A stretch of DNA of 64,000 nt from Pipra filicauda (taxonomy: Eukaryota; Chordata; Aves; Passeriformes; Pipridae). Every line of letters begins with the position of its first letter. Within the stretch, counting starts at the first letter, position 1. Below the pieces are notes generated by a model, which did no database searches, was not told the DNA's origin, and saw only the letters and a list, made by a program, of their open reading frames with translations. Below, one piece after another: positions 35,880 through 48,495 of the stretch. The stretch covers positions 4,367,363-4,431,362 of the forward strand of contig NW_024104665.1 in assembly GCF_003945595.2 (NCBI RefSeq), written 5' to 3'. The position numbers and the translations under genes are program-made.

Positions 35880-36350
35880 CATTTCCACCCAGCACCGAGA
35901 AGTATCGCAGCGGGGCTAGGGAAGCTGCTGCTGCTCGCTCACTGTGCGGAGAAGCAGGCGGCCCTACAAACACTTTGAAATGCTTTTATTTCTCTCCCTG
36001 ACAAGAAAGACACCGGCGTCCTCAGCCGGCCCCGCTCCAGGGCTGGCGGTGCCTCGTCTGTCCCGTCCGGCTCCTGCCACCAGCCCTCAGGAGCCACAAG
36101 ATGGCGCTGTGGGGGGCAAGGAACATGGCCACCGCACGCGGAGGGAGCTGCGGGAGCGGGAGCTGCGGGAGCGGGAGCTGTGCGGGAACTCCTGCGGCAC
36201 CGCGGGGCGAGCTCCTTTTCCTGCGGGAAAGCTGCTGGCTGAATGCAATCCAGAGCCTCGGGTGTGACAGCCTGTGCCTTTGGTGGGGCTGGGCCAGCGC
36301 CTGGAGCTGGTCTCAAGTGCCACGGGGGGAGAGTCACTGCGCTTACTGGG
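35880..36350. promoter_or_regulatory. Small GC-rich island with a CTCF-like site
   Basis: A GC- and CpG-enriched block of about 470 bp inside gene-free AT-rich sequence. It contains CCACAAGATGGCGCT at 36,094-36,108, which matches the CTCF core CCASYAGRKGGC at all but one position and also resembles a YY1 site (AAGATGGCG). A 15 bp unit (GAGCTGCGGGAGCGG) is repeated three times at 36,145-36,189. No known protein is encoded in any frame. It is a candidate promoter, insulator or enhancer; function is not shown by sequence. Confidence 0.5.
36145..36189. repeat. Triplicated 15 bp GC-rich unit
   Basis: GAGCTGCGGGAGCGG occurs at 36,145 and 36,160, with a third slightly altered copy from 36,175 (GAGCTGTGCGGGAAC). 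The period is exactly 15 bp, so a frame through it reads a repeated Ser/Gly/Cys pattern that is an artefact of the repeat. Confidence 0.85.
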
Positions 36351-36436
36351 ACGCGGGCTCAGCAACCCAAGCACGCTCCAAAGGACTAGAAGACCCTTGC
36401 TTATGGTCAAGCAATAATAGCTAACACACGTGGAAA

Positions 36437-36457
36437 ACACACACACACACACACACA
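36437..36457. repeat. (AC)n microsatellite
   Basis: A pure AC dinucleotide run of 21 bp at the right edge of the GC-rich island. Confidence 0.97.
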
Positions 36458-39400
36458 GAGCTCCTCTTGTCACTCAATTTTCAGTTTTCGTTTTCTTTCA
36501 TTAAAGAAAATAAAGAATCTTATGAAGGTGTTATCCAAGTCCTGTTACAGGTCAGCAACAAAGCAGGGCACAAGCAGCAGGCCACTGAGCTGCTGGCCCT
36601 CCTGGGAGTGCTCATGCTTCAGCTGGGATAATCAAAATAATCATTGCTGCATGTAGCCAAAACTATTCAAACAAAAGCTGTCATGGAGCTGAAACACAAA
36701 TGTGATTGAAACCCTATGTATCAAAAGCAGAGATATCCCAGCCAGTTGTGATGTGCTGTCAACATTAACAAGGCTAACTTGGATCTTACACCTCCAAAGC
36801 ATTACCGCTGCAACTAGTAGATGACAATAACTGTGCCACGTTTCAATCCAAAGAGAAGATAAACATCAGACTAAAGAAAAGAAGGTTTAGAGACAAGTAG
36901 TAGCACAGAAAATTCTTACTTTTTATCTTTTAAACAGCAGTGAAGCTGTATTGAAAAGTTGCAGCTCTGTAGTCCACGAGTAGCTGCAAATTGCAGATGC
37001 AATAGTGAGAAAACTCTAAAATATACAAAAATCTCTGCACTTTTAGAACACTGGCGCCATTGGTGTAACCTGTGATGGGGGTCAGTGCCATAGCTGGGAT
37101 TTTAATTTAGGTCTTTTGCCTCTCAGCCAGCCTCAGCTTTGGTAACACTGTTATGATAGAAAATTATCCCCATGGGGCCAGCTACACCTTTGGAAATTTC
37201 CAAGGTGGGATTCCCCTTCATGCTGAAGTGGTGTTCAGCTGTTTAGAGAGCATCATACCATATCTTCTTCCCAGGACACTTCTGGGAATTGCATGATCCA
37301 AAATCAACACAAAAAGGAGTGGATGGGCTTAGGAGGACACTTAGTACCCCCAGAAAATCTCTATAAAATTATATCTTCTTCCTGGCTGTTCCATTTTCCT
37401 GCAAAATCATCCTGCCAGAGCATCCATCCAGAGTGGTTTCTAGGACAGTGGTGGGGCAGTGGTGGAGCAGAGACAACCTCCTTGTGGCTACATCATCTCT
37501 CACAGATCCCTGGAGGACATCCGAGCTTGCAGTAGCTCCACTGTATTCAGGGTAATCCTGTGATTGATCATGGAGGCATTTTTTCCCTCTACCATCCCTC
37601 CTGCAGGTTTTTCCTTGTGAAGGGATGATCTAAGCTCATGTGATTTGGAATTCAATATTTTTACCCTAATAGCAACTGTAGTACACTTCCCAAGGGGAGA
37701 TAAAGAGTTCTGCTTCACTGCCACTGTTGAGCAGATGCTTAATAGTCTGTACAAAGTATATCTCTGTGCCAAAATTCAGGCTTCTCCTTTAAGTAACTTA
37801 CAAACTAGCCTTCTGGAAATGCCTTCTGCTTATTTAAGTGCCAGCGCTTCCCTCATCACTGGGGGAGGAGGGGAGAGAGCCGAAATATGAGGTCATGTTC
37901 TAGTCAGGTGACTGCTGCAGCATCTGTCAACTGTGATACAATTACTAAGCCATAACTGTGCATTTATGACATTCAAACCTGCTCAGCAAAGCCTCTCCTC
38001 CTCTCTGGTGCCTTTGCCCTTTCTCTACTTAGGGATCATCTTAAAAGTTCCCTAAGCAAACCTGCACCATGAATCACAAAGCGTATATTTTGGTGTTCCG
38101 TATATTTGTTGTACCAAATATTGCATTGTACCACGAAAATCACATTCTAATTAAATCCTTTCCCTGTAAAAATCTTCAGGGCAGTCTTTTGGGTGGGATT
38201 GTTTGGAGTGGCAAATTTAACCTCTGTGTTTCAGGAAAGCTCTGAGCCTGCTAGGCTGAGCAGAAGTGAATGCTCTCTCCTGCCTGGAGGAGCTTGGGTT
38301 TGAGACTTTTTTCCAAACTATCTGCATGATTCTCACCTCAGCTGCAGTGTGGCTGCATAGGCTATGAAATCACTGGATAAAGTAGTTTGGGGTTTTTTTT
38401 TCAGTGACTGTTTCATGATAGCTACAAGGAGAGCCAGATCTGTTGCGAGTTACGTCAGGAGGTGCAGCAGCACACCAGTGTTTTCTCTCTCTCTGCAGCT
38501 TGCCTTCTGTATTGCAGACTCAGAAGCATTGCCAGCACAGTGTGGACACATTCCCATTGTTAACAAGTTTCCATTTTTATCTGGTGAGCTGTGGCAGAGA
38601 AGAATGCATACAGACTGTGTACTGGGTAAACCCTGAATTATTAGAACCAAAGGTATATTTAAATGCATAGGATCCAGCAATATCCAGCAATATTGGTTGC
38701 AAGTAGAAAATTCATTGGAACTGTAAAAGTCCCTGTAGATTAGTTCCTGTAGGATACAGGATACACTCTATTAGTGATATGCAGACTTTTTAGGAAAAAT
38801 ATAAGAACATTCATGTCATACAACATCTCATCATCAACAGAGACCACAGTTGATGCTTAGGGGATGTTTCTCTCGGAAGAGTGTTTTTTCTTCTAGAACA
38901 TTGTGGCATTTCTTGGCAAAGTTGAACAGTTTCCCGAGTCAGAAGTTGCATTTGGATCGTCATATTTAATAGCCAAGGGTGGAATCATCCTCCACAAATC
39001 TTTCCAATCTTTTTAAAGTATATTTATCCATTTTTGCTGCTACAACTGATGGCTATGAGTCACAACAGTATTAAGCACCATGTTAAAGCAATTGTTTTCT
39101 GATAATTTAAAACGTGCTGCCTGGCAATTTCTTCACTTTTCAGTTCACATCAGTTTGCATTTATCTCATATGTTAAGCACCATAAAACTGTTAGTCACAT
39201 TTGATGAGTTATAAGCTGATGCAGTACTCTCTCCCCACTGAGCAGAGAACTAGAGAGAAAAGGAAGCAAGCTATTGAACTGGTGGGAAGAAGAACTAAGA
39301 CTTTTGCTGGCAGCATTTGGGCTGTCTGACACCGGTACTAGTGATGTGGGAGATTAACTGTACTCTGCAGCTACCCTACAATACCCATCATATACCTCTA

Positions 39401-41739
39401 AAAAAATCTGGTAAAGGAGGAATGCAGAATCTCTAAGACTGTTGTAGCTGTTTGTTGGTAAAGGTGAACAGAGGAGAAAAAAGTTCACCAACTATTCTCC
39501 TTAAAGCTTTGAATCCCTTCTGCTTCTACAGGCTCATTGGAGGGAAACTAGATACTCAGGTCTAAGTTCCTTCCCATATTTGCTAGTTTGAAGGACACCT
39601 ACTCCGGTGGCAGTGAGCAGAATGTTAAGGCAAGCTAAAGATCATAAGATGAACATACTAAAGTATGTTAAGGATGTGTTGGCCAGTAATGCATCAGGAT
39701 GGAAATTGCAATCACTGGGAAATCTGTGATCCACAAATAATTTTTACAGAGCCTACAAAAATTGGCAGAGACTAGTTGATTAAGATAATATATATGGGAG
39801 AGATTTCTGTGAATGCTGGCAAGGGAGAAGTTACCTGGACCTTGAATTCAATTTGCTAGCAAAATCCTTAGTGACTAACCCAGCTCTGTATCAGTAACAG
39901 TGAGAATGAGACCATCCTTTACATACCCAAATTTGAATCGGCCTCATCCAGTGCTTTAGTGTTTTAATTAAAACATGTGCTATGAATGTGATGTCTGCAA
40001 CCAACCAGGGACAGAAATTATATCACATCCTTTGGGAGAAAATGGAATTGTATGTCTGTACATACTTGACGTAACGAGAAAATTCAAGAAAAAAGACCAG
40101 AAGAAAAGAAGTGCAGGCTTCATATTCACTCCTAGGTATAGTTGTCTAGTAGGGAGCATGTAAAAAGTAGCATGGAAGCTGAAGTCATCCCCACAGTATT
40201 TAATGAATTAAGAAGTGCTATCAGCCCAACCTCTCACTTTGGACTGTTAAGTGCAGTTCAGGCTGAAGACTGAGTTCTGAGCGTCAGCTGTAAGTTTGCA
40301 CTCTGTCCTTTGCTTGTCTTCTTGTTGCTTCTAACTCTTCCCTTGCATTCCCCATCCCTGCAGAAGGTAGGTTTTTCTCAGACTGAAATCTCCTTGAAGA
40401 AGGCAACATCATATTGTAGGCCACAGTGTAATAGCTCCTCCAACTACAGCAGGGTCTCCATGAGACGTGTTACTATGAATGCCTTCGTTTGTATATGTCA
40501 TATTTTGCATTTGATAAATAAGCTGTGCTATGAGAGAGATTTCCAGATGCAAGAAATTCTCTGAGAGCTTCCTTAATAGAAAAAGCATTTGATGCTTGAA
40601 AGAGCATAGTAACAAGTTGGCACTGCATCTAAGCCTTTTATAACAGTTTAATTCACACCCTCTCTCCAAATGTAAATTAATCCAGATTGGGAAATGTTGG
40701 AAATCTGAAGCAGTGTATGTAATTTGGTACTAACATAGGGGTGGGGAAGGAAGAATAAAGGAAAACATCCTGCTCAAACCCTTATATGAGCATTAAGCCA
40801 ATGTTTTTAAGCCTTCTAGTCTTGAGGCTAATAGTACTGCTAAATCCAACAATCAGAAACTGAGTGTCGAGCCTCAAACTTCCACGACCAGACCTGATGA
40901 AAATTCCTCTAGTGTTTGAAAGTTTACAATTCAGCTTTCCACATTTTCTTCAAAATCTGGAGGGCAAAAGTTTCAATGAAACCAAAGTTAGGACTTTGGA
41001 AATTACTTCAGAGCACAGATTTTGAGGCAAAATAAACCTCTCTCAGATCTTAATAAAAACAATATGGTACAAAAATATCATTCTTGCAAAAAAAGAGCTT
41101 GCTGTGCATGTAGAGGAAAAACACACGTATACAGACTGAATCACATTTGGAAATGTTTTTCTCCGTTTACATGGATATTCTGTAACATGGTTGCATCTTT
41201 TTAAACAAAAATTTCCCCTCTAAGTATGGCCTTTTAAAAACCAGGCCACTTCCCATTAGAATGTTCCTAGGCATACCCTAGCAGAGCAAAGGCTGGCATC
41301 CTGCAGTCAGTCACACGGGTAGCAGGGCACTTGCATAAAAGCTGCCATTAGCATAAGCACTCCTCTGCTGGTTCTGATTATTGCACTTAACTCTTTTCCG
41401 TTCCCTTTTGAAAGGATGGGGGTATCAAGCCTGCACCCTGGAAGCTGTCAGAGGTGAGCCCGTGTTTGTGTAGGTGATGCAAATGAGATGGAAAGATATT
41501 TTGGTTACTGCAGATTACCATCTGAAAAAGGCATGACCTAGCAAACAGGACTGATTCACCGTGGCTACAAGAGAAGTAAATTAATGGAGATAGCAGTGTT
41601 TTGTAGTCCCTATGTTAATGCAGCACCACTGCATGAAAACACATAAAATTGATTTCCACATAACTATACTGCATCCAGTTCTACTGCCAGGAAAGGACTT
41701 AACTCGATTGATGTTGTCTCTGATTTTGGAGTACTCTAT

Positions 41740-41771
41740 AAGGTCATTCATAATTAAGGTCATTCATAAAT
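41740..41771 (+). repeat. 16 bp tandem duplication
   Basis: AAGGTCATTCATAATT is followed directly by AAGGTCATTCATAAAT. Confidence 0.9.
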
Positions 41772-42499
41772 ACAGCATTTTTACTGTGTTGGAGTAAAGC
41801 AAACTATATTACTTTCATCTGATGTCTTTACTATGTGCAGTCGTTTCTGCAAATGCTTATGTCCCTGTGTCTGTCTGTCTGGGTTTCTTGTGATTAGTAA
41901 GATACTGGACATCCACACACAGGAAGCAGCAAGGTCTTTATTGTTTCCAGCTAGAGGACAAAGAATGCAGTTCCCCGTCTCAAAATATTAAACAGACTTT
42001 TCTACTGTCTTTTTTTGGTAACATGAAGCAGGACGGCGAGTAAGGGAACTGGAGTTTGTCTGAAGCCAACATACAAATCTAGAACGACTCTCCAAGCTTG
42101 AAATTAAAAATATTTAAAACCATTACTCCCAGCATTTTGACAGTCAATCTAGTGAATGGATGATCATATTACTTATTTCTGGGAGAGGAAGGGGGCACAA
42201 ACTGGAACATGTGAGAAGTGAGAAGTCCAGTTTCATTTAAGAATTTGTGACTTCAAAAGCAAGCCCATTTTCATCTGGGAAGAAATATTTTGCATGGCTT
42301 CAATCACACTTAATCACTGGTCGCCACAGAAATCTTCCTCAGGAAGAGCATTGGAGTTGTCCTTGCTTGAAAACCTTTTGTTTCTCTCCTGCACTGCTCA
42401 ACTGCGCAAAGGCTATGTAAAATTTATTTCCAAAGCAAGATTTGCTTTGTTTGAATTCATCTGCTGACCAAATTCAGACATCAAAAGAGCTGATGCAAC

Positions 42500-42516
42500 T
42501 GGCATGACTCATGCCA
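42500..42516. promoter_or_regulatory. Palindromic AP-1 site
   Basis: TGGCATGACTCATGCCA, 17 bp, is palindromic around a central C and contains the AP-1 heptamer TGACTCA (42,505-42,511). Extended palindromes of this kind also resemble bZIP/MAF sites. Binding is not demonstrated. Confidence 0.4.
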
Positions 42517-45500
42517 CTGCTGAATTCTTTTCAAAATCTATGACTATAAGCCAAAGTCTACATCAGTTTGATCTTCTTGAGCTCTCGCTGTTGCCCAGCA
42601 TCAACTGCCACTTTCTGATGATGGTTTAAGGGGTGGAAGGAACAGTGAGTTTGGTAGCAGTGAACTCATGTATCCACAAATATGTGAACTGCTCAGGTGT
42701 TTCATCATCCCTAAGTTGGTATGACAATACCAGTTTTCCAATGGAAAACATTTCTTCATGCTATTCTTTAAAAAATTCCTTTGAAATGCTTGAATTAACC
42801 TTTAAAACATTTTTTCTTTGCCTTTGTCACCAGAGAATTTCCCATCCATCCTGAGAGTTTTCAGGTTATGGAAATGGAAGGTCAAGAAGTTGCAGTCACC
42901 TTTAAGAGACAACTGTAGTATGTAGTTTACATCAGAAGATGGAGGGGGTGAGAGGTGTGCATCCCCTGTTTTCACTAACATCACTGATCCTTCAAGCTCT
43001 ATTATCCTGCCAACATTGCTGTCATGCCACATCCTAATATAGAGCTGTAGAACTGAAAAATTAAGCGATGAGTTCATGGCTGAGTTTTGACAGAACTTGA
43101 ACTAAAGGATTAGACTATCTGTAGTCCTAGTTTAAAACTTCAGCTTCAATCTATCTTTCATCCATATGCAGCTTGAATCCGAGTTTTAAAAGGTATTCAT
43201 GTACTACCACACAAAGAGCCCACTCAGGTACTTTTGAAAATTTAGCTATAAAATGTGACAGTGAGATCCACTGAGTATTTTGTGGTAACTTTTTCTCTTT
43301 TTTCCCCAAAGAGATAGGAGCTGAGCTCAGTTGAAAACTGGTGCAGTGTTTGCAGCTTCAAGCAGTTATACATACATTTTAAAAAGTTGGTTCCTTTGTA
43401 TATATCTGCTCAAGAAGCCAGCTTATCCTTAGCTCAGCATTTTCTGACTGTCATTAAAAACAGAACCCATTAGAGCAATAAAGAAAATAGCAAAATGGTG
43501 GTGAATTGAACACTACCACTGGTATAAAAGAGCCAGTCAGCAGGAACATGTTCAAAACCAACGAACCCCTCACACACAGGAAAAAACCCAACCCAATCTA
43601 CCAGTGCATCTTGTCTTTACTAGAAACTTCAGGACTCCTGTATCTTCAGAATTTTTGTGAATCACAGATCAAGACATTGCAAAGATGCTCTCTCAATTAT
43701 ATTTTAAGAATCAAGGAAAGAGTGAATTTCAGGTCTTTAAAGCATCTTTCCTTCTTACTAACTGACAAAACCCCTTAATTAATGCAGAGTTGGTTTTTCT
43801 GGCAGTAGTGGGAGCTCTTATAAAATATCAGCTTCAGCAAAATTCTGACTTTTTGAAGCCAGGAAATAGAGAGTTTAGGTCAACGTTCAGGCAACCTTTA
43901 TTTTTCCCTCCTGGGAGCTAGCAGTGGAAAGAGGGAACTGGCAGTATTTGCTGAGCTGATTATTGCTGTGTCAAATGGTGGAAGACTTAGTAAACTATGA
44001 TAGTAGGAAAGATGGGAGGCCATACCTTCAGATGGGGCCTCAGGCCCACAGTGCTCATCACTCCTGTGAGTGACATCAAAAGAACATACATATATATACC
44101 CTGAGATAGCTGCATGCCGCTTTTCATGACCGAGTTCTGTACTTTGAATCAGTACTGGGAAACAGAGTTGTTTTAGCCACTGGCACTTGTGCAAAGTAAA
44201 GTAGGGGAAATATTCTGTGGGCTTAATAATATATGTATGACTAAATATTGTTATCTGGTGAGTAGGGGGAAAGATAAAATTTAATTATTATGGTTGTTTC
44301 TAGGAAATTGGGTCAGAGCATGCATGTAAAAGGAACTGTCACTTTGAATACAGTCCACTTTTCCAAAGAGGTGTGCTTGTGCAATAGTTACATGTTATGT
44401 TCTCTGAAAGTCACTCACTGAAAAGGTGAATTATTTCCATTAAATGTATATTGAGCATTGCTATAAAGGTTGAAGTGACTATTGCTTTATTATCCTCTGT
44501 ATTTCCTGCTTTCTCAGAGGTTTGAATTATGCTGAGATCGACTTTATGGAAGCAAGTGAGCAGTCTTAACTGTATGTTAGCAAAGCTTTCCAGCAAAGTA
44601 ATGTTTTTAATAAGGAAATATTTTTGTAGATCTTAGAGGTTCTTCAGGTGCTTGTAGTTACTATTGCAACAATGGCACTACCAAAGTGAAATAAACAGAG
44701 CACTGTGACTCTGAAGCCCTGTTCTCTCTATTGTTATATGGAAGGAGGTTGTCACCACCCACTGAAATCTTTGTCATGTGAAGTTATCTGGTTCCACGTT
44801 GATTACAATAGACACCTAAGAAGAAAGCGATGGGTCTCTCCTCCCTCCCGTCCATTTCCCAACAGGATATACATAACCACATCTGAGAAAATTTCCAGCA
44901 CACTCTTCTCTTCCAGCCCTATTAAACCATTAACTTTTTAGAAGCTGTTAGCATTTAAGGAGTTTCTCATCCTTCACAGTGAGCTGCTTACAGCTCATGC
45001 TGCCCTGCGTATGCTGGATTCTCCAAGCCTGGATTTCTGTCCTCAGGGCTGTTTTTGAATCTCCTCCAGCATTCTCCACCTGCCAGATGACATGACAAGT
45101 TGCTGAAAAAAACAACCAAAGAAGGACCTATCCTTTCCATCCCAATGCAAGGTGGGTTCAGGTCCCAGAGCAGGACTGAGTGGGGGTATTGTGGAGTTAC
45201 CTATCTCTCGTTCTTCACCCCCATTTCCTGGTATCCCATCCACTACCATTCCTCCATATGATGCTAGACTTTATTTCACTAGGAAGCAGATAACTGTCAT
45301 GGGTTAAAATGTGGCTACATTTTTCTTTGTGAAACATTCTTAAATCAAAAAAGATGCTTGTTTCAGCATTTGGCTTTACCATTGAACCTTACTGGTGTAC
45401 AGAAGATTAACTAGTTTAGGGGCTTGCTTCTGTATATCAAGCAGATCAAGAATCAGATTCAAAGAAATTGATGAAAGGATTCCAGACTTCATGAAAATTC

Positions 45501-47182
45501 AAAACTAAATCCAGACTTCATCAAAGGTTGGGGAAAATCCAGAGGTCAGTTTTAGGCACAGATTCATTTGTAATAAATGGAATTTAAAAAGGTATTTTTT
45601 CATGCATATAAATCTAGAGCTGGAGGATTCGTTGGTTGTTTAGTTGCTTTTTGAACAGAGGAAAATATTACCAGATTTACCAGAATTAATTAATAATAAA
45701 TACTAAAAAAAAAAATCAAGAAAAATAAGTTCCATTGGAATTAGTGTAGCTCAATAAAAATGAAATTTGGAACAGATAGACCTTGCAATGATGACATCTA
45801 TCTTAGTAAATTAAACAAAGCCAGGGGATGTTGTTGAATACTAAGACTCAGCACTGCGACACCCCTAGACCATTTTTGGGGGTAGTTTTGGGTGGAGCAA
45901 CACTGTTACTCTCCCAAGGAAACTCTTCCAGTGCCAGGCCAGAGTCAGCTTTGACAAGGCACCACTCCCAAAAGGATATGCGACATCAGCGTCAAGTTCA
46001 AGGCCACGTTGTGCCTGCTGGTCCCAGCATCATGAAATAGGCTCAGGCACAATTCAGTTTAGTTATAGCTTTTGGCCTTTTTTTTTTGTCCTTAAAGATT
46101 ACTTTAATTTATCTGAAAGGAAAGACTGCTAAAGCTTTAATTTTGCTCTCCAACAGTTACATCTGGGATAATCACAAGCAGCAATATGAGACACAACATG
46201 GCAGTGACCCTGGTGCCCTCTGGAAGTCTAGTGTACAGCGAAGTACAAAATGGAAAACCTGTTACCTTACAGATTTATCATGCAATACCCTTGAGCTTCA
46301 GAAGGCCAATAGAACTGGAAGTTGACTTGTAAGGTACAAAGAGGCTCAATTTTTAACTTTCCAGAACGAGATATTTCTGGGGATTAGTTTCATTCCAAAA
46401 TACAGGAAGGAGCCAGTATTCCGTCTGCAAATCCTGCCCCATTCATGTAACAATACCTCTTCTGGTTTCTGGCAGTGAGTCAAGGTTTAAGATTTTATTT
46501 CATTCTCCTTTTGGTACAGCATGGTACGTAACAGCCACAGCAGACTATACAGTCTTGAGCGCTGGCACGAGTCAGAGGTGCACCCTTCTTAGCACCCAGA
46601 AGGGGCTGTTCTGATGCTAAGGTGACATATGGAGCCATAGAGGTGACATCAACTGCGGATGTTAAGTGCTTAGTCCTCTCTTCTGTGCATGGGAATGGTG
46701 GTGACTCTAGCTATACAAAAAGCCTCACCATGATACAGATTTTATTTCCAAGAAAATGTCTGGTGAACTGCAAGGAATTGTCACCAAGTTGGCCTTAGGA
46801 AAAGAATTGCTTCTTCTTGACACTTAGCCCAGTGCTAAATAGCTGAGTAGAAATTTGATTCTGTCAGGTTCCTTCACTGAATATGAAATAATACTAAAAG
46901 AGCTCTGACGTAATTTCTTTTATATTTTAATACTATATCTTGAAATCCGAGATATGTCAAGAAACCTGTGGGAGGCAGGTGCCCTAATCTCACCAAGTTT
47001 CCAATGGATTCCCTCTGGTGCTTTAAATCCTTGTGTAGAAAATTGAATGTTATGTTGACCTGAACAAAACACAAGCTTAATCTTAGGCATGGGCCTGGGT
47101 CTGTGGACTTCTCATAATTGAAATTAAGTACCCTCTCAGAGGTTAACTGAGCCAGACATTTCTGTTTCTTTTCTGGTTGGCT

Positions 47183-47345
47183 GTTTCTTTTTTTTCTTTT
47201 TCTTATTATCTCTTCTACCCCTACTTTTCTATTCATAATTTCCTCATTCTTCCATCTGCCTCCATTTCCTGCAGCATCCTCCACCCTGCTCTAGCTTTCC
47301 CTTTCTTTTTTTCTTCCTTTCTTCCTAAGGAATCTTCTTTTCCAA
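47183..47345. repeat. Polypyrimidine-rich tract
   Basis: About 160 bp strongly biased to C and T on the + strand with runs of T and CTT/TTCC steps. It reads as a Lys/Arg/Glu-rich open frame on the minus strand, which is a compositional artefact. Confidence 0.6.
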
Positions 47346-47904
47346 CTGTAGTGGAGTAGTCCTAAGAGGAACTGGTAAACAGCATGCTAATGAATTTGGC
47401 AGCAAACACTAATTTGGGAGATATTGCAGGTGTCAGCATGGGATAAATAACCCTAGAGAAAAAAGAAAAAGATTAAGTTACATCTTAAGAAATGTATTTG
47501 GGGGAAATCAATCAAATTCACAATTATTTCTTAGGACAGAGAAACCTGGAAAGAAGGGTATGACCCTGTGGTTTGTATCAGCTTGATCCTGTCAATTTGA
47601 ACTCTGACTTCAGTCACTTGCTCTCCTTTTTATGTGTTGTACAGTCTTTGAATTTCTTCAGAGACAGAACCATAAAATTTGCAGAAGACGATCTGCTTCC
47701 CCCTCTATATTTGAGCAGTTCCTATTCAAATCAAATATTCATCTTAATTGAGGACACAAGACTATTGTGATACAGTAGAAAGAATATTAATAATAGTGCA
47801 GCGATACAGCATTGCAAAATCATACATATTCTTGGAATGTATATCTAAAAGAATCGCAACTCTGAAGTGGATGGCACTTATTAAACAGTTGTACTTGGAC
47901 GATG

Positions 47905-48495
47905 ATGTCGAATCCTGGCTTGTATCAGAAATAGTGTGGCCAGCAGTGAATCATCCCTCTGTACTGGTGCACTGGTGAGGCCACACCTTGAGTACGGTGT
48001 CCAGTTTTGGGTCCCTCACTACAAGAAAGACACGGAGGTGCTGGAGCGTGTCCAGAGAAAGGCAGTGGAGCTGGTGAAGGGTCTGAAGCACAAGTCGTAC
48101 GACAATCAGCTGAGGGAGGTGGGGTTGTTTAGTCCAGAGAAAAGAAGGCTCAGAGGGTACCCTAGTGCTCTCTACAACTACCCAAAACGAAGTTGTAGAG
48201 AGGTGAGTGTGAATCTCCTCACCCAAGTAACAAGTGATAGGACAAGAGGAAATGGCCTCAAGCACTCGGGGAGGTTTAGATTGGATATTAGGAAAAATTG
48301 CTTCACCTAAAGGGTTGCCAAGCACTGGAACAGGATGCCCAGGTAAGTGGTGGAGTCACCATCCCTGGAGGTATTTAAAAGGCATTAGATGGGGCACTCA
48401 GGGACATAATTTATGGTGGACTTGGCAGTTCTAAATTAACAATTGGTCTTGATCCTAGAGTTCTTTTCCAACCTAAATTATTCTATGATTCTGTG
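47905..48495 (+). mobile_element. CR1 LINE 3' end, 5'-truncated
   Basis: About 590 bp of CR1 in + orientation. It starts near TCCTGGCTTGTATCAGAAAT and runs through GAGGCCACACCTTGAGTACG, CACTACAAGAAAGACACGGA, the stem-loop segment near 48,168-48,202, GGTTTAGATTGGATATTAGG and the terminal ATTCTATGATTCTGTG. Compared with the CR1 pattern it has a small deletion just after GTGGCCAGCAG. It is non-coding; the 124-codon open frames on both strands here are CR1 sequence, not a gene. Confidence 0.95.
48168..48202 (+). repeat. CR1 internal stem-loop
   Basis: CTCTCTACAACT (48,168-48,179) pairs exactly with AGTTGTAGAGAG (48,191-48,202) around an 11 nt loop. It sits in the CR1 copy, in a segment that also forms a stem in other CR1 elements. 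Confidence 0.85.

Larger units (their letters stand above)
36458..47904. other. No gene recognised
   Basis: AT-rich intergenic-type sequence with a palindromic AP-1 site near 42.5 kb, a second ATGCAAAT octamer near 41.48 kb and a polypyrimidine tract at 47.2 kb. No exon of a known protein was recognised. Confidence 0.6.

Noticed and set aside
47936..48325. 124-codon open frames on both strands
   Set aside because: Lie entirely within a CR1 LINE fragment.
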